Shown one piece after another: positions 1-9,347 of a DNA stretch of 64,000 nt; the first letter of the stretch is position 1, and the number at the start of each line of letters is the position of its first letter. The stretch lies in NCBI RefSeq assembly GCF_014692875.1, contig NZ_CP061171.1, positions 4,030,001 to 4,094,000 on the forward strand. The letters run 5' to 3'. Position numbers and translations under genes: made by a program. The stretch comes from Pedobacter riviphilus. GTDB taxonomy: Bacteria > Bacteroidota > Bacteroidia > Sphingobacteriales > Sphingobacteriaceae. The notes under the pieces are model-generated. The model saw only the letters and a program-made list of their open reading frames with translations, was not told the origin of the DNA and made no database searches.

Positions 1-1057
1 TATAGGCATTTTTATCGTTATTGATTACTGTACCCTGTTCTCTATAAAAGTTACCGGCGATATAATACCTTGTTTTTTCTGTACCTCCTGATGCAGACAG
101 GGTATAATTCTGCGTCATTCCGTTTTGGGTAGCCAAATCCCACCAATTGGTATCATTTTTTAAAACAGATGGATCTGGATTTGAAAATGTTTTTTGATAA
201 TCATACAATTGCTGACTGTTCATCAATTTGAAATGACCAGTAGAAGGTGAGTTAAAACCTACTGTTGAACTGAATTCTATTTTTGCCTCTCCCGCTTTAC
301 CCGTTTTAGTGGTTACGATGATAACTCCACTACCTGCGCGTGAGCCATATAAGCCCGTAGCCGCAGCATCTTTTAAAATGGTAACAGATTCTACATCATT
401 TGGACTATAAGTAGCACCTTCGGTACCGTAAGCACCAAGAATATTTCCATCTACCACTAACAACGGCGCTGTTCCACCATTAATACTTCCTATACCCCTT
501 ATTGTCATTTTAGGAGCAGAAGTTGGATCTCCACTGCCAGAAGAAACCACAACACCAGGAGCTTTACCCTGAATCATGGAAATTACATCGTTAGATGCTA
601 CCCCCTTTAACTTTTCGGCAGAAATTACCGAAACAGAACTCGATAATTCTCCTTGCTTTTTTGACGAATAACCAACCACCACTACGTCGCTCAGGTTGTT
701 ATTTTCTTCCTCGAGGCTAATGTTGATTGTAGTTTTGCCCTGAACAGGAATTTCCTGTGTTTTAAAACCTACAGATTTAATGATTAAAATGCCATCAGCA
801 GGCACAGTGATTGCAAAATTACCAGATCCATCAGTAGAAGTGCCGATGCTTGGATTTGATTTTAAAGTGATGGTTACTCCAGGAACTGGACCAGATTTAT
901 CGGTTATTTTCCCTTTGATGGTAATATCAGCAAAATGATTAGCCCCCATTTCCTCGGGGTTAAGGTTTGCGTGATGGTTTAGATCGGCAGAGGCTTTACT
1001 TTCATTAAGCCATAATAAGCCAACTGCACCAAAAATCAGTAAAGATTTAATCTTCAT
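1..1057 (-). CDS. SusC/RagA-type TonB-linked outer membrane receptor, N-terminal part (cut by window edge)
   Basis: About 352 residues of an outer-membrane glycan or nutrient importer are visible; the C-terminal barrel lies outside the window. The start at 1057 opens with a Sec signal peptide (MKIKSLLIFGAVGLLWL). A carboxypeptidase-regulatory domain follows at about residues 45-115 (ITIKGKITDKSGPVPGVTIT). Next comes the family linker VVVVGYSSKKQGEL and a TonB plug domain with LLVVDGN and the VTILKDAAATGLYGSRAG signature. SusC proteins normally pair with a SusD lipoprotein, which should lie to the left. The leader of about 600 bp carries two CAAACGTTTG palindromes that could be regulator sites. 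The family call is secure; the substrate is unknown. Confidence 0.95.
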   Translation of the reverse strand, partial: MKIKSLLIFGAVGLLWLNESKASADLNHHANLNPEEMGANHFADITIKGKITDKSGPVPGVTITLKSNPSIGTSTDGSGNFAITVPADGILIIKSVGFKTQEIPVQGKTTINISLEEENNNLSDVVVVGYSSKKQGELSSSVSVISAEKLKGVASNDVISMIQGKAPGVVVSSGSGDPTSAPKMTIRGIGSINGGTAPLLVVDGNILGAYGTEGATYSPNDVESVTILKDAAATGLYGSRAGSGVIIVTTKTGKAGEAKIEFSSTVGFNSPSTGHFKLMNSQQLYDYQKTFSNPDPSVLKNDTNWWDLATQNGMTQNYTLSASGGTEKTRYYIAGNFYREQGTVINNDKNAY

Positions 1058-1281
1058 GTTATTGTTGTTTTTAAGTTAGTAGATAGGTTGTTGCGAGATA
1101 ATTCAGATTTGTTTTTTTAAATCATAGGCTAACTATCTTTTTTAAATACATAGGAATTTCAGTATGTTTTTTGCTCGCTTGCTGAAAAAGAAGTTCGTGT
1201 AGAGGCTGGTTAAACCCCATATTTTCTCTTTTCAAACCTAATTTAAGCGATTCGAAGCATGCAAAATCTTCAAACACCACG

Positions 1282-1291
1282 CAAACGTTTG
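1282..1291. promoter_or_regulatory. Perfect palindrome CAAACGTTTG, putative LacI-family operator 1
   Basis: The 10-bp perfect palindrome sits in the context ACGCAAACGTTTGATTA, about 225 bp upstream of the SusC-type start at 1057. The same extended sequence recurs in inverted orientation at 1455-1464. A/T-flanked palindromes with a central CG are typical of LacI-family operators. The only gene reading away from this gap is the SusC gene, so it is the likely target. No regulator gene is visible in the window, so the assignment is inference. Confidence 0.45.
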
Positions 1292-1454
1292 ATTATAAAT
1301 AAAGAAATTGACCAATTTTATACCTCTTGCCGGATGGCAATAGAAACTTATTAAAAGAACACCCACTTAATATTATTGAAACTGTTTTTTCGAATCAATA
1401 ATTAAAGAAATCTGTCTAAGAAAATAGATGATCACCTAAGGATAAAAAAACTAA

Positions 1455-1464
1455 CAAACGTTTG
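1455..1464. promoter_or_regulatory. Perfect palindrome CAAACGTTTG, putative LacI-family operator 2
   Basis: Second copy of the palindrome, 173 bp from the first. Read on the minus strand its context is TAACGCAAACGTTTGTTAG, so it shares the ACGCAAACGTTTG core extension with site 1. Two matched, well-spaced sites upstream of one gene suggest cooperative or looping repression or activation of the SusC-type gene. Confidence 0.45.
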
Positions 1465-1620
1465 CGTTAAGATTTTTAAGCCTAGAGAAATAAAAAACCT
1501 TAACAATCCACTTTGGGGAATAAATGTTATACTTTTTACAAAAATCTGAACCAATGCTTATGCTTGGCAATAATTAATTAAGGATGAAGATATATGCGCT
1601 AAATTTACACTTAGAATTTA

Positions 1621-1671
1621 AAACATAAAAAGCCCTTAACATTCTCTTCTGATAGAAATGTTAAAGGCTTA
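1621..1671 (-). terminator. Rho-independent terminator of the TonB-type barrel gene
   Basis: A 14-bp stem (AAGCCTTTAACATT paired with AATGTTAAGGGCTT, one G-T pair) has a 13-nt loop. On the minus strand it is followed by a T-rich run. It lies just past the stop codon at 1687. Confidence 0.8.
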
Positions 1672-1686
1672 AAATAACTGGAAAAA

Positions 1687-4503
1687 CTAATTCACCGTAT
1701 TACGTGGATTATTTCTTTCGTTGTTTGCCCCTACTTTGGTCAATTTATAATTTAAAGATAAATAAAAATACCTGGTAATGTTATTGTACCGTACATCCTC
1801 AATCCGGCTACTGTTTACAATCCTATCTATACTCGTGTTTTGGTTCAAAATATCAAAACCTTTCAAACTTAAAGTTACCCTGCGTTTCATTAAAAATTTA
1901 TTTATCCCGGCATTTAGCAAAAAGTAATTATTGTTAAACCCATCGGCACGGCCCGCTGAGCCAACATGGTTCAGATCGGCCTCTACCCTTAAATCTTTAA
2001 TAAACTCGTAGCTCAGGTTAAGTGTATTCTCCAAACTGAAATATTTATTATCAATGGCTGCTTCGGCTGTGTTATTTACTTTGGTATAGGCTAGGTAAGC
2101 ATAAATACCAGCATTAAATTTATCATCAATATCATAACTCCAGTTAATATTTGGTCCGATTTCAAACCTATTGGTAATGTTTTTAGAGCTGCTGATAAAA
2201 TTTGTTCTGTGTTCGGTAAAAAAGTTCATTCCATAGTTCATCCTTAAGCCCTTAAGTTTGGATGGCATCCCGAAAAATGTTCCGGCACGCAGATAATAAT
2301 TGCCGTTTACATTAATGGGTTTAACCGTTTGAACCCCATTGTTGTAGGTAATATCGTTGCCGATATCATCAAAAGATAAATTATACAAGAAATAGCCGTT
2401 CCAATAGCGGTTATTATCAGGGCTGAAGGTATTAAAGTTTACCGAGAGACGGTGATTTTTTCTGGCTTCGAGATCAGGGTTTCCAGCTCTTTGATATAAC
2501 GGATTGGTATTGTTCTGCACAGGCTGTAAATCGGTTACCGATGGCAGGTTAACACTCGCTCTGTAATTTATAGCGATTGTTTGGTTGGCTTTATTCTTAA
2601 AATTTACTGTTAAGCGTGGCAATAAATTATAATACGATTTTTCGATGTTGCCCATGTTGACCCCAATATTATTAAATACGTTTGCATTTAATAAACTTTG
2701 CTGTCCGTTTAATCCAAAATTATAAGTCCAGTCTTTGCCGGTATAGATGAAACCCAACCCTACGGTTTGCAGACTATTGCGGTTATCGAAAGTATTGGTT
2801 AATGAAGGAACAATGGTTTCGTAACGATCTGTAGTTGGGTTATAATCGAAAGTAAGCTGCTGTGCATCTACAATACTGCGTGTAAAACCATAAGCCACAT
2901 TTGCGCTCCATTTTTGATTTAAAGGTCTTGCATAATTCCCATTAATGGTATAGGTTTTTGAAGCATTTTCCTGATTCGCCTGTTGATTGATATTGGTTGC
3001 AGTAGTACCTCCATTTGCATACTGATTAAGCAAAGATTGATTTAGCCAATCGGAATTATATGTATTCTGTGTGCCATTTAAACGCAGCGAAACCGAACCT
3101 TTCTTATTTGGCAACCTTCTCAGTACGGTAAACTCTCCAAATAGAGCGGGCGTAAAATTATGCTGTTTGTAGTACTGGCTTCCATCATTAGCCTTTCCGG
3201 TAGCATCAAAATCAGAACGGAAAGACCGATTATTGATGTTTGTCGTATTATTCAAGATTACATTCGGCCGCAGTACAATATCGGTTAACGAATCGGGATG
3301 ATATTCTGCTTTAAAGTTAAAACGATGTGCCTGATTATTACTGTTCCGATCTGTATTATCTAAAGTACGCAGAATATCTCCAGAGCTTAAATCCTGGATA
3401 TTTGATAATTTGTTACCTAAGCCAGAAGAGAAATAAGTAAAGTAACTTCCGCTAAGGGCCATCTTATTGTTCTTACCCCACGAATTACTGTAGTTTACAC
3501 CTCCACTATGGGTGGTATACAATCCAATGGCATTGTTATCAAAAACACCACTTCCTCCAACCGTTACCTTGCCGTTATTGTTATTGATAGAGAAACTTCC
3601 TCCGGCAGGTGGGGCAAAAATATTTCCAATATTGCCACCACTAAAACTGCTCAGGTCATCGTAACCAAAACTGGCATCGTTGATATTGTTGCTCATACCC
3701 AAAACAGCAAATTGAAGGTTTTTATTAAAATGATTGGCGCTTAAATAACTTCCGTATTTATCGGTAGTACCACCAGCAAGGTTGGCATTTCCGAACCAGC
3801 CTTTTTTCTTATCTTCTTTAATGGTTAGATTTAACACCTTTTCGCGCTGCCCATCATCTATTCCGGTTGCTTTGGCTTCTTGTGTTTTACTATCAATCAA
3901 TTGCACTTTTGCTATGGCATCGGCCGGTAGGTTTTTGGTTGCAGTTTTGGGGTCAGTACCAAAAAAGTCTTTACCATCAACCGTTAATCGGGTAACTTTT
4001 TGCCCCTGCACCAAAATACTCCCATCCTTATCAACTGTTACACCAGGGAGTTTTTTCAAAAGATCTTCTACCGCAGCATTTGGTCTGGTTTTATACGCAT
4101 CGGCATTAAATTCTATTGTATCTTTTTTAACTGTTGCCGTAGCATATCGGCCACTCACCGCAACATCTTTAAGAACTATGGCATCTTCATGCATTTTTAA
4201 TATTCCCAATGTTATGTTTTTTCCGTTTACGCTTATGTTTTTAGTAATGGAATTATAACCCATTGCGGAAATGCTGATTTTATAATCGCCGGTAATCACT
4301 GTATTAAAGGAAAATTCTCCGGCTCTGTTGGTTACTACACCTACTTTTTTGGTTGAATCGGCCCTGCTTGACAGAACGATACCCACATATTCGATTGGTT
4401 GGTTAGTTTTTCCATCAATAATTTTTCCATTAATGCTACCACTCTGTTGTGCGAAAGATTTCGTAGATAACAGGCACAACAACATCAATAAATAGGTTTT
4501 CAT
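1687..4503 (-). CDS. TonB-dependent receptor-like outer membrane beta-barrel protein
   Basis: A 938-residue outer-membrane protein. A signal peptide (MKTYLLMLLCLLSTKSFA) precedes a carboxypeptidase-regulatory domain at about residues 22-100 (SGSINGKIIDGKTNQPIEYV). A plug-like domain with LLKKLPGVTVDKDGSILVQG and RLTVDGKDFFGTDP spans about 110-230. The rest is a long Asn- and aromatic-rich barrel ending in YFYLSLNYKL. This is the outer membrane protein beta-barrel family common in Bacteroidota, with a degenerate plug and no SusD partner. It stands alone, with its own terminator downstream. The ligand cannot be read from the sequence; siderophore, peptide or another nutrient are all possible. 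Confidence 0.9.
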   Translation of the reverse strand: MKTYLLMLLCLLSTKSFAQQSGSINGKIIDGKTNQPIEYVGIVLSSRADSTKKVGVVTNRAGEFSFNTVITGDYKISISAMGYNSITKNISVNGKNITLGILKMHEDAIVLKDVAVSGRYATATVKKDTIEFNADAYKTRPNAAVEDLLKKLPGVTVDKDGSILVQGQKVTRLTVDGKDFFGTDPKTATKNLPADAIAKVQLIDSKTQEAKATGIDDGQREKVLNLTIKEDKKKGWFGNANLAGGTTDKYGSYLSANHFNKNLQFAVLGMSNNINDASFGYDDLSSFSGGNIGNIFAPPAGGSFSINNNNGKVTVGGSGVFDNNAIGLYTTHSGGVNYSNSWGKNNKMALSGSYFTYFSSGLGNKLSNIQDLSSGDILRTLDNTDRNSNNQAHRFNFKAEYHPDSLTDIVLRPNVILNNTTNINNRSFRSDFDATGKANDGSQYYKQHNFTPALFGEFTVLRRLPNKKGSVSLRLNGTQNTYNSDWLNQSLLNQYANGGTTATNINQQANQENASKTYTINGNYARPLNQKWSANVAYGFTRSIVDAQQLTFDYNPTTDRYETIVPSLTNTFDNRNSLQTVGLGFIYTGKDWTYNFGLNGQQSLLNANVFNNIGVNMGNIEKSYYNLLPRLTVNFKNKANQTIAINYRASVNLPSVTDLQPVQNNTNPLYQRAGNPDLEARKNHRLSVNFNTFSPDNNRYWNGYFLYNLSFDDIGNDITYNNGVQTVKPINVNGNYYLRAGTFFGMPSKLKGLRMNYGMNFFTEHRTNFISSSKNITNRFEIGPNINWSYDIDDKFNAGIYAYLAYTKVNNTAEAAIDNKYFSLENTLNLSYEFIKDLRVEADLNHVGSAGRADGFNNNYFLLNAGINKFLMKRRVTLSLKGFDILNQNTSIDRIVNSSRIEDVRYNNITRYFYLSLNYKLTKVGANNERNNPRNTVN

Positions 4504-4622
4504 AGCTAAGGTTTTGATTTTTTTGTTTGGTTTTGTTAGCCTTTTCTGTAAGGCTTTTAGCTATAAGACACCAGAAATATTAAAATGTGACAGTAAAAAA
4601 TTATTTTTTAGCTGGTTAAAAC

Positions 4623-4652
4623 AAAAAAGTCTTCCAAATTGAAAGACTTTTT
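4623..4652 (-). terminator. Rho-independent terminator of the small secreted peptide gene
   Basis: The inverted repeat AAAAAAGTCTT / AAGACTTTTTT lies immediately downstream of the stop at 4658, with a T-run on the minus strand. It supports the 56-residue gene being a real transcription unit. Confidence 0.75.
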
Positions 4653-4657
4653 TATTG

Positions 4658-4828
4658 TTAAACTTTGGTTACTTTGTGTGTGTGTGTTTTATGATGATGT
4701 TTTTTATGACTTTTTTTAGTCTGTGATTTTTCTGTAGTCGGTTTTACAGGTGCTGCAGTTTGTGCATTAACCGTTGCGAAGGTAAACATGGCCAATAAAG
4801 CGATGCTCAAAACTTTAATTGCTTTCAT
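4658..4828 (-). CDS. Small secreted His/Lys-rich peptide (56 aa), function unknown
   Basis: A short gene of 57 codons. It encodes a clear Sec signal peptide (MKAIKVLSIALLAMFTFATVNA, cleavage expected before QTAAP). The mature part is only about 34 residues, very basic and rich in His and Lys (SHKKHHHKTHTHKVTKV). A strong terminator directly follows the stop, which argues that it is expressed. The His cluster could bind metal ions or heme, and the Lys content suggests interaction with polyanions such as LPS, but neither is shown. Similar tiny secreted basic proteins are common in Sphingobacteriaceae. I do not recognise a named family. Confidence 0.7.
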   Translation of the reverse strand: MKAIKVLSIALLAMFTFATVNAQTAAPVKPTTEKSQTKKSHKKHHHKTHTHKVTKV

Positions 4829-4968
4829 TTTTCAAGTTGATTAATAATGAATAAACCTTGTTATTTTTTTATTAAATCTCGAAAATCAAGATGAAGATTT
4901 AGTGAATAATTCTCACATGGCCATTTAATTTTTGCACTCTTTTTAAAGCTAAAAAATATACCTTTTAT

Positions 4969-5352
4969 TTAAGGCAAATAGAAATCAAGACCATACAATA
5001 CTTTTTTATTGGTCAGAATTTGTTCACTGATTACCTTTCCATCCACTAAAACTTTAAATTCACCCCTGGCTTTATCACCTTTGGCCGTAATTTTTATATG
5101 ACCGTTACTTCCTGGTTTTAATGTAAGTACCTTTTCCCATTTCCCTTTAATACCTTTTAATTTTTGCCGCTTTCCATTTTCATCAATGTAAGAAATCTTT
5201 CCTGTTGTGTTTTCATCCAATAAAGCCTGATAGCTTACTAGATAACTTTCCTTCTGAGGAACAGCTATTTTTCCTTTTTTTAAATAATGCATGCTCAAAG
5301 AGCAGCCACTCATTACAGTAATCAGCAAAAAACAGTAGAAAATATTTTTCAT
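4969..5352 (-). CDS. Hypothetical lipoprotein (127 aa)
   Basis: The start at 5352 is preferred over an in-frame ATG at 5469 because it places a lipoprotein signal at the N-terminus: MKNIFYCFLLITVMSGC, with lipobox MSGC. The mature part has alternating beta-strand-like segments (GKISYIDENGKRQKLKGIKG, NGHIKITAKGDKARGEFKVL). This suggests a small beta-sandwich anchored to an envelope membrane. No catalytic motif is visible and I do not recognise the family. It is the last of several leftward genes here. Confidence 0.75.
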   Translation of the reverse strand: MKNIFYCFLLITVMSGCSLSMHYLKKGKIAVPQKESYLVSYQALLDENTTGKISYIDENGKRQKLKGIKGKWEKVLTLKPGSNGHIKITAKGDKARGEFKVLVDGKVISEQILTNKKVLYGLDFYLP

Positions 5353-5488
5353 ACAATAAGGTTTAGAACAAGATGACGACGGTTTTAAAGAAAAGGTTGC
5401 AGACAATAGTTTTGAAGGCGGAAATTTTGAACGATTGAGTAAGCAACATTCACCCATTCTATCATTCACTCATTTAAAATTCAATCAT

Positions 5489-5707
5489 TTATACAAAAGT
5501 ATCCAGATATAATTCTTCTACCTTTTTACGGGCCCAGGGCATTCTCCTTAAGAATTTTAAACTGGATTTAATGCTCTGGTTATTGTTAAAACAATCGATC
5601 CTGATCAGTGCTCCAAGTTTTTCCCAACCATAGTGCACCTGCAGATCGGTTACCATTTTCTCTAAGGTAATACCATGTAATGGATTGTTTTTTTGCTGTT
5701 CGGCCAT
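5489..5707 (-). CDS. VF530 family (DUF2132) DNA-binding protein
   Basis: A 72-residue protein matching the VF530 family almost end to end: [21 protein letters not shown], then [30 protein letters not shown]. Family members are small, compact helical proteins named after a Vibrio fischeri protein and predicted to bind DNA. The length is normal for the family. It lies 20 nt downstream of the methyltransferase stop on the same strand and may be cotranscribed with it. The cellular role is not established. Confidence 0.88.
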   Translation of the reverse strand: MAEQQKNNPLHGITLEKMVTDLQVHYGWEKLGALIRIDCFNNNQSIKSSLKFLRRMPWARKKVEELYLDTFV

Positions 5708-5727
5708 GGGGCAAAGTTAAGGCAAAA

Positions 5728-6339
5728 TTATCGGGGTTTATATTGTGCCATCCAAACATTTGCACCACCGCAATCGGGATCATTTATTTTGTGCCTAAGC
5801 ACTTCAAATTGGTTTGACTGCAGTAAAGCTTGATATTCAGCAGTAGCTAAAGAAGCATGAAAAAGGTTCTCGCCACCATTCATGCCCCACACCTCTCCCC
5901 TTTCCGTTCCAGATGTAAACAGTAAAATGCCGCTCGGTTTAAGGTGACGTTTAAAAATATCAAACATGTTCGGCTGATCATCGGCAGGAAGATGAAAAAA
6001 ACTATGCCATGCAATAATCGCATTAAATTTTTCGCCGAGATCGAGTTCACGCATATCTTTTAACATAAACCTGGTAGACGGGAAATTGATTTTTGCCAGC
6101 TCGATCATTTGCTCGCTGGCATCAACTCCTAAAACATTTATCCCCTGGTTGATAAAATATTCCAATATGGGTTTCCCATCCCCGCAGCCTAGGTCCAAAA
6201 TCTTTGCATCCTGTGGAAAGTGTAGGAGGATATCGTTTAAATATGCTTTTTCTACCGAATCGGCATAACGGTTTTCGGCAAACCAGCGGCCTATCTTGTT
6301 GTAAACTTTGTAAACGTTTTTGCGTTCTCCTTTTTCCAT
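5728..6339 (-). CDS. Class I SAM-dependent methyltransferase
   Basis: A 203-residue cytosolic methyltransferase. The SAM-binding glycine loop is KILDLGCGDGKPI at about residues 46-58. The acidic residue after strand 2 is in VLGVDASEQMIELAK, motif II is near MLKDMRELDLGEKFNAIIAW, and the post-motif region is LKPSGILLFTSGT. This is a small-molecule methyltransferase type (Methyltransf_25-like); the substrate is not predictable. It precedes the VF530 gene by 20 nt on the same strand. Confidence 0.88.
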   Translation of the reverse strand: MEKGERKNVYKVYNKIGRWFAENRYADSVEKAYLNDILLHFPQDAKILDLGCGDGKPILEYFINQGINVLGVDASEQMIELAKINFPSTRFMLKDMRELDLGEKFNAIIAWHSFFHLPADDQPNMFDIFKRHLKPSGILLFTSGTERGEVWGMNGGENLFHASLATAEYQALLQSNQFEVLRHKINDPDCGGANVWMAQYKPR

Positions 6340-6574
6340 CCGCTTAAATTTTCGATTATTATTGATGTTAATTTTTAATTTAAAGTTTTAAAATATTCGG
6401 AATATTACCTTATGCTTTAGTAACACCAAATTAATCATATTTGTATTTTTTATTGGAAACAAACGTATAATGGTTCTGGGCAAATGCAGCACTGCCATCC
6501 GCTTTATTCCCTTACACTTCATGCCCGCTATTGTCGGGTTTAGGATGCACGATCTGTTTAAAGTATCGGACTGA

Positions 6575-6660
6575 TGTTTCTAAACCCGGATTGAAGTGGA
6601 AGCCCGCAGCGCAGCGAGGACTTTGAACGGAAAGCGGGACTGAAAACCGCCAAGAGCGCA
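6575..6660. repeat. Dispersed inverted-repeat element, family R1, copy A
   Basis: A REP-like unit of about 85 bp with AGCCCGC and GCGGGACT arms around an AGCGAGGACTT centre. Related units occur at 37045-37125, 37325-37410, 58685-58751 (inverted) and 60094-60183. All are intergenic. The surrounding 380-bp gap (6340-6719) holds nothing else I can identify. Confidence 0.75.
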
Positions 6661-6719
6661 GAACCCTTAATTTCCAAAAACAACACCAATTTAACAATAA
6701 TTGTAACCGGGTTTATAAA

Positions 6720-7127
6720 TTAACCAACAGCCGTAGCATCAATTTCGATCAGCATGCCATTTAAGGCCAACCTTTGTACCGGAATAAGCGTATTTACCGG
6801 AAAATTAAGGTCAGGCCAAATCCTGGTCGGTTCTTCTATTAAAATCTGGTGTTTCACTTCATCGTAATCTACTACCAATGTGGTAAGTTTTGCAATATTG
6901 GCCATGGTTAAATTTTTGCTTCTTAAAGCTAAAGCAATATTTTCGAAAACTATGCTTACCTGTGTTCTAAAATCATCGCTCAATATACCATCTGTTCTGC
7001 TACCGCCCTGCCCTGCAATAAACACCAGCTGTCTTTCTGCTGAAACGGAAGCTACATGAGAATATCCATGTTGACGGGGATCGTATATACCAGCGGGATT
7101 GGTAATTTCTAAAGTGGTCTTTTCCAT
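6720..7127 (-). CDS. RidA (YjgF/YER057c/UK114) family protein, probably non-canonical
   Basis: A 135-residue cytosolic protein with the trimeric RidA fold signature: LVFIAGQGG, FRTQVSIVFENIALALRSKNLTMANI spread through the helix region, and a C-terminal MLIEIDATAV matching the family ending VEIEAIAV. Canonical RidA hydrolyses 2-aminoacrylate-type enamines/imines using a conserved Arg in PARSxVxV. The aligned segment here reads FPVNTLIPVQRLAL, placing Asn at that position. It therefore probably belongs to a RidA subgroup without deaminase activity. It is a single-gene unit upstream of the R1 repeat. Confidence 0.85.
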   Translation of the reverse strand: MEKTTLEITNPAGIYDPRQHGYSHVASVSAERQLVFIAGQGGSRTDGILSDDFRTQVSIVFENIALALRSKNLTMANIAKLTTLVVDYDEVKHQILIEEPTRIWPDLNFPVNTLIPVQRLALNGMLIEIDATAVG

Positions 7128-7186
7128 ATCTGTAATTTATACCTGCTAAATTATCCGATAGTTTTCGGTAAACCGTCGGTTGTTTG

Positions 7187-7225
7187 CAATAAAAAGCCTC
7201 CTGATCTTTTAAAATCAGGAGGCTA
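7187..7225 (-). terminator. Rho-independent terminator of the M1 peptidase gene
   Basis: The stem AGCCTCCTGAT / ATCAGGAGGCT is followed on the minus strand by TTTTTATT. It lies directly after the stop at 7247. Confidence 0.85.
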
Positions 7226-7246
7226 TAATTAATTATTCAGGCTAAA

Positions 7247-9232
7247 TTAGTTACCTGAAGCTGTCCAGGTATTGTTATCCGTATTCGAATCTGGTAATAC
7301 TTTATTAGGATCTAAAGTAATTGATTCAATTTCTTCAGTTGTTGGGTAACGCACCAGCCAACTCGTGTTTTTCATCCAAACATCAACCGGGACTTTTACG
7401 ATATCTGTTTTACCGCTTTTGGTTTTAATCTGCAGGATAATTGGCATTGGCATTTTCTCCAGGTTTACAACTTTAATCGTGTAACCCACCAATTTATCGT
7501 CTTGCTTAACGGCCTCAACACCAGCAATACCTTGGTCCATTTTCCAGTTGTTTAACCACCAGCTCCTCCAGAACCAGGCTAAATCTTCGCCTGCACCATT
7601 CTCCATTGAACGGAAGAAATCAAATGGTGTTGGATGTTTAAATGCCCAGTTTTTAATGTATTGACGGAAAGCGTAATCAAAACGGTCTTCACCTAAAATC
7701 TGGTTTCTTAAAAGATCTAAGCCCCAACCTGGTTTGCTGTACAGGTTAACCCCAATATTACGCTCGGCCATTCCATCAGGCATTAGCATAATGTTTTCGA
7801 AAATCGGGTTACCAATAACAGTTTTACCAATTCTGTTTAAATCAGTCGGAGCCCCAGCGTATTCGCCTTTATTAAAACTACTTTTAGAAATACCGTTGAT
7901 AAAGGTATTAAAGCCCTCATCCATCCAACCATATTTACGCTCGTTAGAGCCTACAATCATCGGGAACCAGGTATGACCAAATTCGTGATCGATTACGCCC
8001 CACGCGCTTGCTTTTTTAGCTTTCCAACCACAAAATACAATACCAGGATATTCCATACCGCCAACATTGGTTGCTACATTAACCGCCATAGGATATGGAT
8101 ATTCGAACCATTTGGTTGAATAGTGCTCGATGGTAGATTTTACATATTCTACACCGCGGCCATATGCATCAACACCGTTACTTTCTATAGGTTGTGCAGA
8201 AACCGCCAAAGATTTTTTACCGCTTGGCAGATTAATTTTTGCCGCATCTAACACAAAAGATTTTGACGAAGCCCAGGCGGCATCACGTGCATTTAAGATT
8301 TTAAACCTCCAGGTTAATTTATCTTTCGCCGGACGGGATTTTGGATCTGTTACCTCCTCTTCTGTACGGATGTGAACAGTAGCATCGCTAAGCTTAGCGT
8401 CATTCCACCTTTTTAATTGTTCTGGTGTAAAAACTTCGGCAGGGTTTAACAACTCGCCCGAGCCCATTACAATATGACTCGCTGGCGCGGTGATGGCAAA
8501 GTTAATATCGCCATACTCGCAATAAAACTCGCCACCGCCCCAATAAGGCAAGGTATTCCACCCGATCACATCATCATACACACACATTCGCGGAAACCAC
8601 TGTGCCACGGCAAAAATTTCGCCATTTTTTGTGGTTAAATGCCCTGTTCTGTCCGATCCTTCTTTTGGTATAATAAAAGAATAATCCATTTTAACAGTTA
8701 CAATATCACCATTAGCTGCCATTGGTTGGTCTAAACGGATCTGCATGCGCGTATCTTCTACCAAAGAAGTAAATTTTACGGCAGCAGCTTTTTGTGATAC
8801 ACTGATGTTCTGAATTTTATAACCACCATCAAATTTTTCACCTTGTGCACCATAACGGCTACGTGCTGGCGTAATGGCATAGCCACGTGAAGTTTCTTTA
8901 AAAGTATTCTGGTCTAACTGCAGCCATAAATAGGGCAATTTATCAGGGCTATTATTTTTGTAAGTAATGGTAACGGTACCCGTGACCGTGTTTTTTGTTT
9001 CATCGAGACTAGCTGTAATGTTATAATCAACGCGATTTTGCCAATATTTTGGCCCGGGTGCACCAATTGCAGAGCGAAATTCATTCCCGTTTTGTGTATA
9101 AAATAGTGGTCCAAAGGCTTCAGCAGGGTTATAATTGCTAGCTGGCGCGGGTGTTGTAGCTTGTTGAGCCGATGCAGAAAAGGCAAAAACGCAACAAACC
9201 AAACAAAAAGTTATTAGTTTAGTCAATTTCAT
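7247..9232 (-). CDS. Secreted M1-family zinc metallopeptidase
   Basis: A 661-residue protein. The start at 9232 gives the signal peptide [22 protein letters not shown]; an upstream in-frame ATG at 9280 would bury it. The M1 aminopeptidase fold is clear. A substrate-recognition loop GGMEYPG is at about 391-397. The zinc site HEFGHTWF starts at about 416, and the third ligand Glu is about 439 in WMDEGFNTF. The general-acid Glu is inside HEFGH. An N-terminal all-beta domain occupies about 60-300. It probably trims peptides in the periplasm or at the surface. It has its own terminator and is not obviously in an operon. Confidence 0.93.
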   Translation of the reverse strand: MKLTKLITFCLVCCVFAFSASAQQATTPAPASNYNPAEAFGPLFYTQNGNEFRSAIGAPGPKYWQNRVDYNITASLDETKNTVTGTVTITYKNNSPDKLPYLWLQLDQNTFKETSRGYAITPARSRYGAQGEKFDGGYKIQNISVSQKAAAVKFTSLVEDTRMQIRLDQPMAANGDIVTVKMDYSFIIPKEGSDRTGHLTTKNGEIFAVAQWFPRMCVYDDVIGWNTLPYWGGGEFYCEYGDINFAITAPASHIVMGSGELLNPAEVFTPEQLKRWNDAKLSDATVHIRTEEEVTDPKSRPAKDKLTWRFKILNARDAAWASSKSFVLDAAKINLPSGKKSLAVSAQPIESNGVDAYGRGVEYVKSTIEHYSTKWFEYPYPMAVNVATNVGGMEYPGIVFCGWKAKKASAWGVIDHEFGHTWFPMIVGSNERKYGWMDEGFNTFINGISKSSFNKGEYAGAPTDLNRIGKTVIGNPIFENIMLMPDGMAERNIGVNLYSKPGWGLDLLRNQILGEDRFDYAFRQYIKNWAFKHPTPFDFFRSMENGAGEDLAWFWRSWWLNNWKMDQGIAGVEAVKQDDKLVGYTIKVVNLEKMPMPIILQIKTKSGKTDIVKVPVDVWMKNTSWLVRYPTTEEIESITLDPNKVLPDSNTDNNTWTASGN

Positions 9233-9265
9233 GATAATAATAAGGTATAATCTGTCGGTAAATAT

Positions 9266-9303
9266 AAAAAATAACCACATATAGATTTATATGTGGTTAT
9301 AAT
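9266..9303 (-). terminator. Rho-independent terminator of the 246-aa carboxypeptidase-regulatory protein gene
   Basis: A perfect 13-bp stem at 9271-9283 and 9288-9300 (ATAACCACATATA / TATATGTGGTTAT) has a 4-nt loop. On the minus strand it runs into a T-rich tract. It separates the 246-aa gene from the M1 peptidase gene. Confidence 0.85.
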
Positions 9304-9347
9304 GTTACCAATAACGGTTAAATTGCTACCTATAGTAATATCGTGTA

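Noticed and set aside
3782..4258. 158-codon rightward frame
   Set aside because: It lies wholly inside the well-supported leftward barrel protein gene on the other strand; its residues reflect that gene's codons.
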